From positions 988,501-1,052,500 of the forward strand of contig JACEVL010000467.1 of NCBI GenBank assembly GCA_020284085.1: a stretch of DNA of 64,000 bases, given 5' to 3'. The notes under the pieces were generated by a model. That model saw nothing but the letters and a program-made list of their open reading frames with translations. It was not told the DNA's origin and did no database searches. Shown here one piece after another: positions 33,744 through 44,100 of this stretch. Within the stretch, counting starts at the first letter, position 1. Each line of letters begins with the position of its first letter. The translations under genes and the position numbers were made by a program. Source of the stretch: Aporrectodea caliginosa. Lineage: Eukaryota; Annelida; Clitellata; Crassiclitellata; Lumbricidae.

Positions 33744-34134
33744 GGCATTCTATTAGTTTCCCGGACCGCAACCTACGGGGAATATACAGTGTCTTTGGTC
33801 CAACCGTTCTACTTCGCTCTGATTGGTCGACTTAAATAGCACATGGAGTATCACTTCCCTGGAGATTCTAAACCTTTCTTTTCCATTGTAAAAATCGACA
33901 TGAATCTTAGAAATACGCTTTCTAATGACGACACTAACCCTAAACCTGACCCTAAACGACCCTCACGACGAAAAATACGCTTTTTAATAACGACACTAAC
34001 CCTTACCCTGACCCTAACCGACCCTCACGACGTCATAAGAAACACTGCCTTCTATGTTTATATTTTCCGTGCTAGCCGTCGGAGGCCGCCTTAAACATTT
34101 AGTAAGTTGCGGTCCGGGAAACTAATAGAATGCC
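33744..34134. mobile_element. 391-bp MITE with long perfect inverted ends
   Basis: Left end GGCATTCTATTAGTTTCCCG continuing GACCGCAAC; the right end is its exact complement (29 bp identical, then C/T followed by TAC). The 8-bp duplication CGTAAGTT is exact (33736-33743 and 34135-34142). The interior has two copies of a CGACACTAACCCT / GACCCTCACGACG block; a related inverted block lies just outside at 34150-34210. An 8-bp duplication with GG-starting ends could mean Merlin, P or hAT; unresolved. Confidence 0.85.
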
Positions 34135-34238
34135 CGTAAGTTTACTGGCGTCGTAAGTGTCGGTAAGGGTCAGGTTAGGCGTCGTGATGGTCGGTTAGGG
34201 CTAGTGTGGTATAAAAAAATAGCACTTAGCAAAATGAC

Positions 34239-34256
34239 GAAGATTAGCACGGCCCC
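34239..34256 (+). other. U6 snRNA-like 18-nt core
   Basis: GAAGATTAGCACGGCCCC differs by one base from the conserved U6 segment GAAGATTAGCATGGCCCC. The surrounding bases (CACTTAGCAAAATGAC before, CTTTGTTTAACAAGGG after) do not continue the match, so at most this is a fragment of a retroposed U6 copy or a coincidence. Confidence 0.25.
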
Positions 34257-34480
34257 CTTTGTTTAACAAGGGCAGACATAAACATCAACAGTTCCAACTG
34301 ACTTGTATGCATAATTCCAGCAAACAACCGCAAAGTTTTCCCCATAGGTCTTTAAAATTAAAGGAAAAGGGGCATGAAAAGTGGCAGAACTTAACTGAAG
34401 GCCACCATCACCGTCCATGGCCTTGGAGATGACCAAACAGACATAACGCATGAGATACGACCTGTGTGCCATTCACTTAC

Positions 34481-34601
34481 CATTTGCCAAATCTCTGGCA
34501 ATTCCACAAACTAGTGCATGATGCAGCGATAAAATTAAGACGACGTGTTTCAACAGATTTAGATACAACGTTCGTAATGTCCTCGGCAAACGGAATTCCA
34601 T
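34481..34601 (-). CDS. Candidate first exon with signal-peptide-like start
   Basis: On the minus strand an ATG at 34601-34599 opens 40 codons (MEFRLPRTLRTLYLNLLKHV then VLILSLHHALVCGIA) that end exactly at a consensus donor G|GTAAGTG (34481/34480). A basic N-terminus, a hydrophobic core and small residues look like a secretion signal. Directly downstream on the same strand, 34263-34472 is open (AVVCWNYAYKSVGTVDVYVC) and may be intron or a second exon. No family is recognised and no acceptor is proven. Confidence 0.2.
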
Positions 34602-34801
34602 TAGGTCAGTGGAAAACAAGAAACACCTTTAAGAAACGCATCGACAGACAACATTCGGCCATTGTGAATAAGTCGCACTCGTCGGGCATTCACCAGCTTT
34701 AACTATTCTATGGTGTCTCAGTCAGTAAGTAGGCAGCAGGATGGAGTTGGTTCATTAAACTTAGGCCTACTAAACTACAAATGAGGCCTACTAAACTACA
34801 T

Positions 34802-34963
34802 ATCATAGGCGTAGCTATATTGAGGCACGAGGAGGCAGCTGCCTCCTCTTGCTTTTTTATATACTGGAACTTCGATTGACCAATGGCCTCAATGACCAGG
34901 ATTTTGCCAATGGTCTGTAAAGTTGCCTCCTCTAGAATTTAAGTCTCGTTACGTGCCTGCTCC
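34802..34963. mobile_element. Candidate MITE, 9-bp flanking repeat
   Basis: AAACTACAT flanks both sides (34793-34801 and 34964-34972). The ends CATAGGCGTAGC and, inward from the right, CAGGCACGTAAC are weakly inverted. AGGCCTACTAAACTACA is also locally duplicated just upstream, so the flank match could be coincidental. Confidence 0.35.
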
Positions 34964-34972
34964 AAACTACAT

Positions 34973-35587
34973 TATCTACTTTGATTTGAATAGATTGGTT
35001 TTCCATGTCCTAAAATCGTTAAATGTCCTTAAATCGTTTAAATGATCAGTTAACTTGCTCTAATGATAATATTTTTAAAAAGATGCAAAATGAACAATGA
35101 TGCCGAAACTCAACAAATTTATTTAACGCATGTAAATTTATTTTTATCAACAATTCTTTAACTTTTGAGCGGTATTTCGCGTACATTAAATTTGTTAGCC
35201 TTTTAATAAGTAATGGCTTAAATTTAAAATATAACAGCGCAGCATAAAGAGCATTGAGGGCTTCCTATGAAATACTAGATATGCGCTACAACATTTTCAG
35301 CTGTTCTTCGGCCCTGGGGTTGAACACCTTTGAGATGTAATCATAAGCGAAAATTTCAGAAAAATATGGAAACCATATCAAGAATTTTTTCGTTTACTGA
35401 TTTGCCATGTTCCTTTTATTGTTTATAAATGTAGCTGTAGTTCCTTTGAATGACACATTGTTTGGTGAGCTGCAACTAGCTAACTGTTAAAAAACTGACA
35501 AGCTATGCCATGCGACCTCATACTCACAATAATAGCCTAATCCCAGCAGCATGGGAAACATTAAAACATTTATGGTCAGAATGATTT
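34973..35587. other. No gene seen
   Basis: AT-rich unique DNA upstream of cyclin J. No promoter element is identified with confidence; a non-coding first exon of ccnj could lie here. Confidence 0.4.
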
Positions 35588-35685
35588 ATTATAATAAGGA
35601 TGATTCATTCACGATTTCTAAAAACTTTCATGTACACCAAAATCAGCAGTTGGTCGAATAAGGAATATTGTTATTATTATTATAT
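35588..35685 (-). repeat. Dispersed repeat H, reverse copy
   Basis: Reverse complement of 10135-10240 (AAACTTTCATGTACACC, GGATGATTCATTCACGATTT). Confidence 0.65.
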
Positions 35686-35811
35686 TCGTTTTATTGTTAC
35701 TTAATGTTTCTGTTGCTTCGGAGGACTTAGAGCAACTCCTCTAGTATAACTATTCTCAACTTTGTATTATTTGAGAATAAAACCTTTAACATAGCATCGA
35801 CTGATCTGGGT

Positions 35812-36036
35812 TTGCTCCTAGTCCCTCGCTCGCAGACTACTATTAAGCAGCGGCACTCTCAGTTGCTGGCCTTACGACCTGGAAGGGGCTCCTGCCTGCA
35901 CTCCCGTCTAGTGCCTAGAGGCCACACTACTAAGTTTCTTGCTGACTTAAAGAACACCTTATTTAGCCTTGGTTGGACTGGGAGTGCCTCTGAGTAGATC
36001 ACCTTGAAGGGGCACTATATCAAAGCTCCTTAATAA
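35812..36036 (+). mobile_element. CR1/L2-like LINE 3' end next to ccnj
   Basis: The plus strand encodes the final part of a LINE ORF2 ending LFSLGWTGSASE and TAG at about 35995-35997, then the hairpin tail CCTTGAAGGGGCACTATATC and (AAT)n. It stops about 25 bp before the first coding exon of cyclin J. Confidence 0.85.
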
Positions 36037-36060
36037 TAATAATAGATGAAAATGTTACAG

Positions 36061-36340
36061 ATGGAGTTAACTCCAGATTGGTGGGATGGTCCTCTGGCTG
36101 AAGACCACCATGTCTACCTTCGAAGTCGGGAAAAGCTGCTTCTCTACTACCACATGCGTTCTCCGCAACTTGGCAACCGACGATATCTCGTCGACTGGCT
36201 GGCAGTCATTTGCGATGAACACGACATTTGTCCAACGGCGCGACATCTTATGATTGCGCTTCTTGACTATTTCATGGACAACCATGTAATATCAGACCAG
36301 CACCTACGCCTTGCTGCACTTGCTGCATTTCTTATTGCCT
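36061..36340 (+). CDS. ccnj: ccnj coding exon 1
   Basis: Residues 1-93 plus the first base of codon 94. Donor T|GTAAGA at 36340/36341. A frame shared with the next exon reads LIAC|KFEE. Confidence 0.93.
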
Positions 36341-39300
36341 GTAAGAAAGTTTCCAGTTGATTTTATATTTTTTAGGCTTTTTTGTGATTCCTGGTTGATA
36401 GTGGGATGTGATGATCTCTTGATCTTGTGTTTGGTCTGTGATCTAACATCCCGATTCTGGCTTATTTAAGAGATTTGAAACAGATGAGTCTTGGGCTAGA
36501 ATGGTCCGGACACGTGGACTTTGGAAGGCATGGTGCCCATTCAAACCGGTAGTGAAGGATCTCACCTGATCAGTTCATTGAAAAATAAGCAGGGTCAAGA
36601 CCATAAGGTCGCTATATAAAAACTGGTAAATTTATATTTATTTAACAGTTATGAGTTTGGGCCTACTGAACAGACTGTAAAAACCTCTGGCTAGATTCTG
36701 AATATGCTTATGTACACATCTCATGTCAACGAGCAATGGAAGTCGGTACTGTTGTGAGTTGAGAAGCAATAAGAAATGCACTGACCCCATCATGTCAAGG
36801 GCCGTTGGATTCGTCCATTGCTAGGGTGAAGAGCTGGAATCGAGTGCCTCTTGTATGTTCCACTACCAGACAGGGGAGATTTATTTTTCTATCAAAAGTG
36901 AACCATTGGTTTTGAACCAATAAGAAAATTTAGTGTTGTGATTAGCAAAGCTGCTGCTGCAGATTGGCCCACATAAAATTACATTATATATACAACACCT
37001 AAGTATGATACCTTTCAAACTTCAGCTTTTATTTATTCTACTCATTTTGTTTAGTACATAAATTTTCAGTAGTTTGATTTATGAGTTTTGATTTTCATTG
37101 TCTTCTCTGTGGTTTCAATTCCAGTCTTATTTTTATGTGAATCATCCAAAAAAAATTTTTTCTTCTTTTAACAGGTTCTATCTATTGATTAATGAAACTA
37201 TTAAGTAACAAGAAACTCATCAATGTGACAGTGGTGCATTTCTTTTTTTAGGCAAATTTGAAGAGGTAGAATCTCGAATACCTAAGAAAGCTGATTTAAA
37301 CAAGTTCAATGCTCCACAAACCGCTTTCACTGCAAAAGAATTCTTAGAAATGGAGTTCAAGTTTCTCCGGTTTTTCAACTGGCACATCAGCTTTCCAACG
37401 GCCACGCATTTCTTTGATTACTTTTTTGTTGACGGCATGGCAGACGCTGACCTGTCTTCTTGGGGCTCGGTTGGGTTTGAAAAGGCAAAGTTGTATCTGA
37501 CAAAGTATGCCATCTACTTTCTTGAAATCAGCCTGCAAGGTATGCTGCAGACACTTCGCTTATTGATTATTTCCTTAATTTAAAAACCTATAAGTTTTTG
37601 TTACTCGAGCACAGATGCGAGTATGTGGGTCAATGTTCCCTCTAAAGCAAAGGTTTTGCAAGCCTTGTCATCTACTGAGCAGCAGTGTTGTGCACGAGAC
37701 CAAAATTCCAAGACCAAGACCGAGACCAAGACCGCGTGGTTCAAGACCAAGACCGAGACCAAGACCGCGTGGTCCAAGACCAAGACCGAGACCAAGACCG
37801 CGTGGTCCAAGACCAAGACCGAGACCGCGTGGTCCAAGACCGAGACCGAGACCAAGACCGCATCACCCAGGACCAAGATCTAATCCTCAAGACCATAAAC
37901 GCAATTCTCAGTTGCAGCGCTACATATTCCCATTATTCATATCAGATTCTTATTATAATAATAGTTAGGGCCTATGGTTTTTATCCCCAAGTCTTCGAGG
38001 TCTCATGAAGAGCACACTACAGCTAAACACACTGTCAGCAGGTGCAGGTGTTGCGGAATACAAAAAACTTTGCCAGTAGAGAAAATTTCCGCACCAAATA
38101 CCTGATCTGCATCGTTCACCCGACTACTGATTTTGCCTCGAGAAACTGCATCAGTGTAAGCTTAACTAGTCACTAGAGCACCAGAGGTCATGGTTATCTG
38201 TGCCTCAACGTTCTCTTGTCGCTTCTGATAAGAAGCGAACAACCCGGTCATCTCTCATTCTCTCGCTTTGTCCTATATAATAGGCGGATCGTCGCATGAA
38301 TTCGAAGCTATCTCAGAAGTCCCTGAATAACCGAAAATATCGACAACATTTAACAAATAATCCACTCTAGTTCCTACCAAAGGCCAAACCAAAGGCGCAA
38401 GACCAAGACCAAAGGCGAATGACCGAGACCAGACGCCCAAGACCAAGACCACACCCTTAAGACCAAGACCAAGACCGCACCTTTAAAGACCAAGACCGAG
38501 ACCAAGACCGGCACATTCGAGACCAAGACCAAGACCGCATTTTTTCGGTCTTGAGACGGTCTCGAGACCAAGACCGCGGTCTCGAGACCACATCACTGCT
38601 GAGCAGTGACTGCAAGAGACGTGGGCAATGACAGAATGATGCAGATGAGTGTACTTTATTTGCCATTATTTTAGAGCACTATATTGCGCTGTGCAGTGTG
38701 ACTATACCGCTGTGTGACTTATTCGTACTGAAATTTGAACTTTAAAGAAAAGAATGACTTTTGCCTGATGTTAAAGCATTAAAAATTTCTCATCTGTGAC
38801 ACTGTGCAGGCATCATAGGTACTTGCGTGGGCAAGCAACAGGCGATGCATAGCTTAGTGAGAACATTGATGTGGGTCACTAAGAATTCAAACATTTATAC
38901 CATTACATCAGTTGGGCTCTGCAATGTCTGCATGTCTTTCAGTCTCAGCCAAACTACAAATTGTCTTACTAATTAATAAATACCTTAATTACCTTCAACA
39001 GAAACTCATTATATCATGCTCCATTAATAACAAGAACTCTGCTGATATTGTTGGAAACATGAATTGTAAATCTGATTAGAGTTGTAGAAACTGACCTCAT
39101 AGCATGACATTGTCTTAGGGTGTTTCTTGATATGGCTTATAAAGACAGCATTATAAGGGGCCATCCAATTAGTTTGTATGCATGGAGGCAGAGGGGGCAT
39201 TAACCCAAATGCATTGTGCTTGCGTATTGGGGGTCTACTGATAATGTACACATGCATAGGATGGGGTGAAACCTCAGTAATAATTTGTCTTTTGTTAGCC

Positions 39301-41178
39301 TTCAAATGAGCCACAGTTCAGTTTTTAGCTATCAGACAATTACTACCGGGGAAGTAGGACTGCAGGAGAGTTGTGACTTGTATGGTGGTGGACTATTATT
39401 TTTTACTAAACACGTTAATATTATTAATCCTTGAATGTTTCTGCATGGATTATTAATATAGACCGTTGTATAGAATTTGGGGGTGCGTCAAGTGTACGTA
39501 TGCAGGTGGGGAGTGTAGAAAAGTACACATGAGTACAGGGAGGGGCCAATTTTTCTGGATTTCTGCATACATACTAAATGGATAGCCCCTAATGTGACAT
39601 CGTTATATGATGTCTGTTGATATGAATTTGGATGAGGGATGGGTGGCTCTTCGGCGTGTCAACACCGACTAAGCGTGCGCTAGTTTTGAGCGCCTCCGAG
39701 TAGTTTCCTGGAAGGGGCGCTATATAAATTCCCGAATGAATGAATGAATGAATGAATGACTTATAAAGACAACATTAGAATGCTTTTCTTGTGTATATTG
39801 TTGTGCTTCAGACTACACGTACAGATGTTCTTTGCCGTCTCTTGTCTGTGCTGCAGCCATTGCTGCTGCTCGCATCTGTCTGAAGATGCGCCTGCCATGG
39901 CCTCTGTCACTGCAGAAGCGAACTTCCTACCAGTGGTCGGACATTTATGTTCTTGTCGACAAAATGCTCACGTAAGTAATAAAGAGCATTCATCTGTTCC
40001 AACGTACAAATGAATAAATCAATCTATCAATCAATCAATATTCGTTTAATCATGAAACCAAGCTGTCACAGACAGTAAATTGTTACAGGCAGTAAATAGC
40101 TAATGTCATTAACAAGGACAAATCATGTATCTTTCCTACTGACGTATTATGGGAGAAGCAGATACTTATAAAAATTTCAGAATATGCCCATATAAAGTAC
40201 CCGTGAAATAAAGTTTCGATCGTCTTTGGGTGGTAGATTGAATTGAAATGAATGAGTAGTGCCATTTGGCATCACTTATTAATATTAATTAATTGGTATG
40301 TGAGTGTAGAGGGGCAGAGATGTTGTTTGCATGCAGGTACTGATATATAGTTTTCAAATTTTGCTGTTTTGCCGTAACAGATTTTAAACAAAGGCTCATC
40401 CAGCTGTTTAAGGGAGATCAGGAATCCTATTTCTACAGATTTACATCCATCAGTTGTTCTAGAGCCCAGGTTATTAATTGCAAGACTTCATCTTGGTAAA
40501 CATAAGTCTCACAGTCCTGGTTAAATCAGACATTTTGAAAAACAACAAGCGTGTTTATTGTATTCTATTTGTATACTGCATATCGAAGAACTGATAATAA
40601 TGCCATACTTTTCTACAATTTTGATCTGTTTTTATAGCACCAATAAAACCTCTTACTTGCATTGACCTAAGCACAATAAGTAATCTTAATGCCCTATCAG
40701 AGAATCTGATGTTTGCTATTTCATGTTTATGTATATAACGATCAGTGTATGACACAGTAGCCAATTGGTTTGAGCGCTTGCCTCCTTAGACCTAGCACAA
40801 AGTGTTCGGTTTCAAGCCTCTCATGAAATGGTTCCTGTGTAGGGACTTTGAGCAACTCCCTAACAGACAATGGCTTAGCCCATCAACTGTTGCTTAGTTA
40901 TTATTATTGGCACTTAATCAATACTGATGAAACTTTTACTGTAATATCTTGGCAGAACACACAAGCAAGAGGAGCAGGCATCACAGTCACAGCCAGATAT
41001 TTCAGAGTCTTCCAACCATTCGACTGGTTCTTCTAGCGCTAACACTCCAGAATCGTCCAATCCAGAAAGCATTGCTCAGGCAACATCAGAGGGCCGAGCA
41101 GTGCAGCCAAGCACTTACACCAAGGTTATCACGAACGACAACAGCTGCGATATGGTCAAAGAAAGAGGATCGGTATAG
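36061..41178 (+). CDS. ccnj: Cyclin J
   Basis: Atypical cyclin that binds and activates cyclin-dependent kinases (Cdk1/Cdk2 in flies); known for germline and early-embryo roles in Drosophila. Four coding exons (36061-36340, 37252-37539, 39812-39971, 40956-41178) join in phases 1, 1 and 2 to give 316 residues. [15 protein letters not shown] at the start parallels vertebrate cyclin J. The N-terminal cyclin box holds [10 protein letters not shown] (residues 40-49), CPTARHL (57-63) and LIACKFEE (91-98); Lys95 and Glu128 are the Lys/Glu pair that contacts the kinase helix in cyclins. The second fold runs to about residue 245. The tail (244-316) is short, Ser/Gln/Asn-rich and poorly conserved; vertebrate cyclin J is about 370-380 residues. 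In-frame ATGs at 36046 and 36052 exist, but TTACAG just before 36061 looks like a splice acceptor, so I start at 36061. Introns carry several transposons. Confidence 0.93.
37252..37539 (+). CDS. ccnj: ccnj coding exon 2
   Basis: Acceptor TTCTTTTTTTAG ends at 37251; donor CAAG|GTATGC at 37539/37540. Encodes residues 95-189 ([20 protein letters not shown] ... [20 protein letters not shown] ... [11 protein letters not shown]). Confidence 0.95.
37683..38598. mobile_element. 916-bp hAT-like element in ccnj intron 2
   Basis: Ends CAGTGTTGTG (37683-37692) and CACATCACTG (38589-38598; inward CAGTGATGTG), flanked by the exact 8-bp duplication CTGAGCAG (37675-37682 and 38599-38606). Both subterminal regions (37707-37885 and 38398-38585) are built from GACCAAGACC/GAGACC repeats in the same orientation; such repeats may be transposase-binding sites. 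The Lys/Thr, Arg/Pro and Asp/Gln/Arg open frames across them are not genes. Confidence 0.9.
39157..39589. mobile_element. 433-bp PIF/Harbinger-like MITE in ccnj intron 2
   Basis: Left GGGGCCATCCAATTAGTTTG then TATGCA; the right end, inward, GGGGCTATCCATTTAGTATG then TATGCA. TAA on both sides (39154-39156, 39590-39592). Non-coding. Confidence 0.75.
39640..39762 (+). repeat. SINE/LINE 3' tail in ccnj intron 2
   Basis: GAGCGCCTCCGAGTAGTTTC, GGGGCGCTATATAAATTCCC, (GAAT)n. It ends about 50 bp before the acceptor of exon 3, next to a CTTATAAAGACAACATTA that repeats at 39136-39153. Confidence 0.75.
39812..39971 (+). CDS. ccnj: ccnj coding exon 3
   Basis: Acceptor TTGTGCTTCAG ends at 39811; donor AC|GTAAGT at 39971/39972. 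Encodes [20 protein letters not shown], then [20 protein letters not shown] and [12 protein letters not shown] (second cyclin fold). Confidence 0.95.
40740..40900 (+). repeat. Probable tRNA-derived SINE in ccnj intron 3
   Basis: TAGCCAATTGGTTTGAGCGC (A-box-like), GTTCGGTTTCAAGCCTC (B-box-like), then TGTGTAGGGACTTTGAGCAA, similar in plan to family B (CCTGGGCAAGTCCTT). Decayed. Confidence 0.45.
40956..41178 (+). CDS. ccnj: ccnj last coding exon
   Basis: Acceptor ATATCTTGGCAG ends at 40955. The frame fixed by exon 3 reads [40 protein letters not shown], and ends [12 protein letters not shown] then TAG at 41176-41178. Two other frames are also open here; the splice phase selects this one. Confidence 0.85.
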
Positions 41179-44100
41179 CAAGATCGATGTAGTGGAATTT
41201 TGAAGAAAATGTGAGCCCTTGGGAAATGTGCTCTCATACATTTATGTTGCTCATGAATTTGTCTTTCATCACATTGTAATGTCGACAATGTAAAACTTTC
41301 TACTGTCGTCAAACATTCCACGTTTTCTTTTGTGAAGTAGAGTGAACTTTCGTGGCCTTAAATGTTGACTTATTGCCTGTAAGGTAAATACTGTTTAAAT
41401 GTTGACTTACGGCCCATAGAAGTGCAGAATGTATTGCAGCTTAAATATTTAATTTCCCTTGCACTTAACTCTCATTCCAAGTGCAATGAATGTGGCTTAA
41501 CTGTGAACCATAAAAGTGAAAAGAAATAGCATTTAAATTGGAGTTGAAAACTTAGCCTGACAAATATGTTTAGAGTCTTGCTCATATTTCACAATTTAAA
41601 ATTAATGAATAATACTTATAACGTTTAATTTTTTCTTTGCAAATTACAACAACAATTTATTAATCTGTTTTTAAGAGTTTAAAATGAAAATTGAAATTGA
41701 TGCCCTCATTTTCCCCTTAATCTGCCCTAGTACTAATTGGTGCACTTGTCTGAAATGAGCAAAAATTATAATGCCTGTTAATAGAAATATAAAAATATTA
41801 GACTGGACTAATTGTTGAAGGTGCTTGACGTATTCGTTCATTTCTTTATTAATCACATAAAATAATATTTACTGTGTTCCACTGTTCCTCTATTGGTATC
41901 TATGCATATTCTACAGGTGCTTTTTCTGTATAACAACTAAGTCACTTTATTTCATCATGTAATGTACAGAAAATTATCAGGTGATGTGTCCTAGAAAATG
42001 CTCAGGCATTCAAATATTTTGAAGTGTATATATATTTGAAAAGTTTTTCTAGGTATTTTCTTAATGTAGCAATATTTTTTCAAACACACTTTATTCAGTC
42101 ATTTCTGTGATGCTCAGGAGATTTGTCATTAACATGAAAGTTGGTTTAATGTAACAACAAGTCTTCCAACTTCATTGAGAAGACATATATTATATTGTAT
42201 CAAGATTTAGCGGTTTACACAAGGTTCTTAAGTTGTAACTCAGGTTAAAAGCACTTGAAAATGTTGTTGTAGTAAACATTAAAATCTTGATGTTATCTTA
42301 ATAACTTTGTTTTACAGCTGCAGTGACTCTGCTTAAATTTTATGTGTTTTCATAATTACTGACTTTGTCTTCCATCGGTCTTTGTCATTACCAGAAAAAG
42401 CTACATTGTTTCGCAGATTCAGAAGTGTTCACTACTATTAGTATTAGCAGGTCTGCATGAACATTTTTACAAATTACTGTAAGATAATTAAAAGAATGCT
42501 TGATGGTATGCTATCTGATCACTTTCCTGCAATGTTTGTAATAACAGTTATGTTTGCCTTCAGTTGTCGTTCACAGGCTTATTTCTGATACTTTCCTGAC
42601 CGCAGATATCTCAGTTATCAGTCATTGATCTGTAATCTCAAGCCTCTAGTCTGAAGAACTAGTAAAGTTTGTTTACTTCATGGTTTTTGTATGAAATGAT
42701 TGAAATGTTGATATTTTATTTCATCAGTATTAGCTAATTTCAGCCAGTCATTCTTGGAACTCTTAGCCATTTTATAAATGCAAATGACTTATACATTGTT
42801 TGCTTTTTGGCTCCATCATATCTAGTTTGATGAGTTACAAGTGCCATCGTGAAAGTTTCATGTGTTAACATGATATGTTCTTACCAACAAACTTCCTTGT
42901 GTTGTAAGCAGTATTAATAAGCAGTATCTGCCTGTAGGCAGATTTTCTACATCTTATTTACTATTTGTTTCTAGACGTTTACAACAATATATGAGTAAAA
43001 CTGTGTGTGAAAATCTTAAAGGTGTTAACATGTGCGAGAATATGAGGGTATAAACGTATTTGAATTTGTATTCTGTTAAAATCTCGTGGAGGACAGCCTA
43101 TGCAAATCTCAGGATAGAATTTATAAAAAAAATTCACAATAGAATTGGCCACACAAATGTTTGTAATCAAATCGGCCAGAAGAATCTCAGGGTATAGTTG
43201 GTTTTGAAAATCTCAGGAAATAAAGCGCTAATGTGGATTTTTAAGAAACGTGGTTTCCGATCAAGGAAGAGTAGCGTAATCTCATGCCTGTATCAGTGAT
43301 GATCCTTGATGTTCTTAAGTCTGGGGTCTAAGATGACTTGCAGAAAACAGTAGCGTTGTTTCTTGTGCTATATAACTATGCAGCTGCAGTGCCTTTTCCG
43401 AGAAGTGTAAACTTAAGTTTGTTGGGGTTAAATTAAAAATCTTAATTTTGTTTCGATTGCAAGAATTGTTATTAGACAGTTCTGTATTAACCAACATATC
43501 TGGTTCATAATGAATTTGGAATGAACAATACTCACTATTATTTAGAACTTGATGAGAATACACAGGTTTGTGGCAAGGCAGTGTAGCTGACAAACCCTAG
43601 CTTCAGTAGTGTCAGTAGCTGAGCCACAGGCAGACTCGGCCTGTCTCTCTGTCTCTTGACTGATTTGAGCATTAACATATATGTTTGAGATTTACACCCT
43701 AAAACTAATTTCCAAACGTCATGTTAACTTCCTCTCTGCTTCAGGTTTAAGGCATTGCATTCAGATTTTGACTACTGGATGATTATTTTTATGAATCAGC
43801 AACTCTTATAATGCCTATGTCTAATGCGCATGGCATCAACCGATGGTGCGTCAAAACCAAACTGTAATTAGATCAATACCCTGAAGGTATTACACTGAGA
43901 CAGAGAGATTGTTCTGGTGGATAAGACAATGGATGAGCTGAAAGCAAATGCATTTTTGGAGAAAACAATTGTAATGATTGTTTTTGCAGGAAACAATGGT
44001 TCTGATTGCTGTATTATTGAGTGAAGTGTTGTCTTGTAGTAGTGATGACTGATGGTGATTAAAAATTGGTATCAGTTATAATATTATTTAAAATGACGTT

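Noticed and set aside
33900..34030. Telomere-like CTAACCCT words
   Set aside because: They are irregular, embedded in a duplicated block inside a MITE, and not a TTAGGG array.
37615..38008. Three overlapping open frames rich in Lys/Thr, Arg/Pro and Asp/Gln/Arg
   Set aside because: They are translations of the GACCAAGACC arm of the 37683-38598 transposon inside a ccnj intron.
40848..41203. Two alternative open frames over the last cyclin J exon
   Set aside because: The phase carried over from the GTAAGT donor at 39971 selects the third frame, which ends at 41178; the alternatives would need another acceptor.
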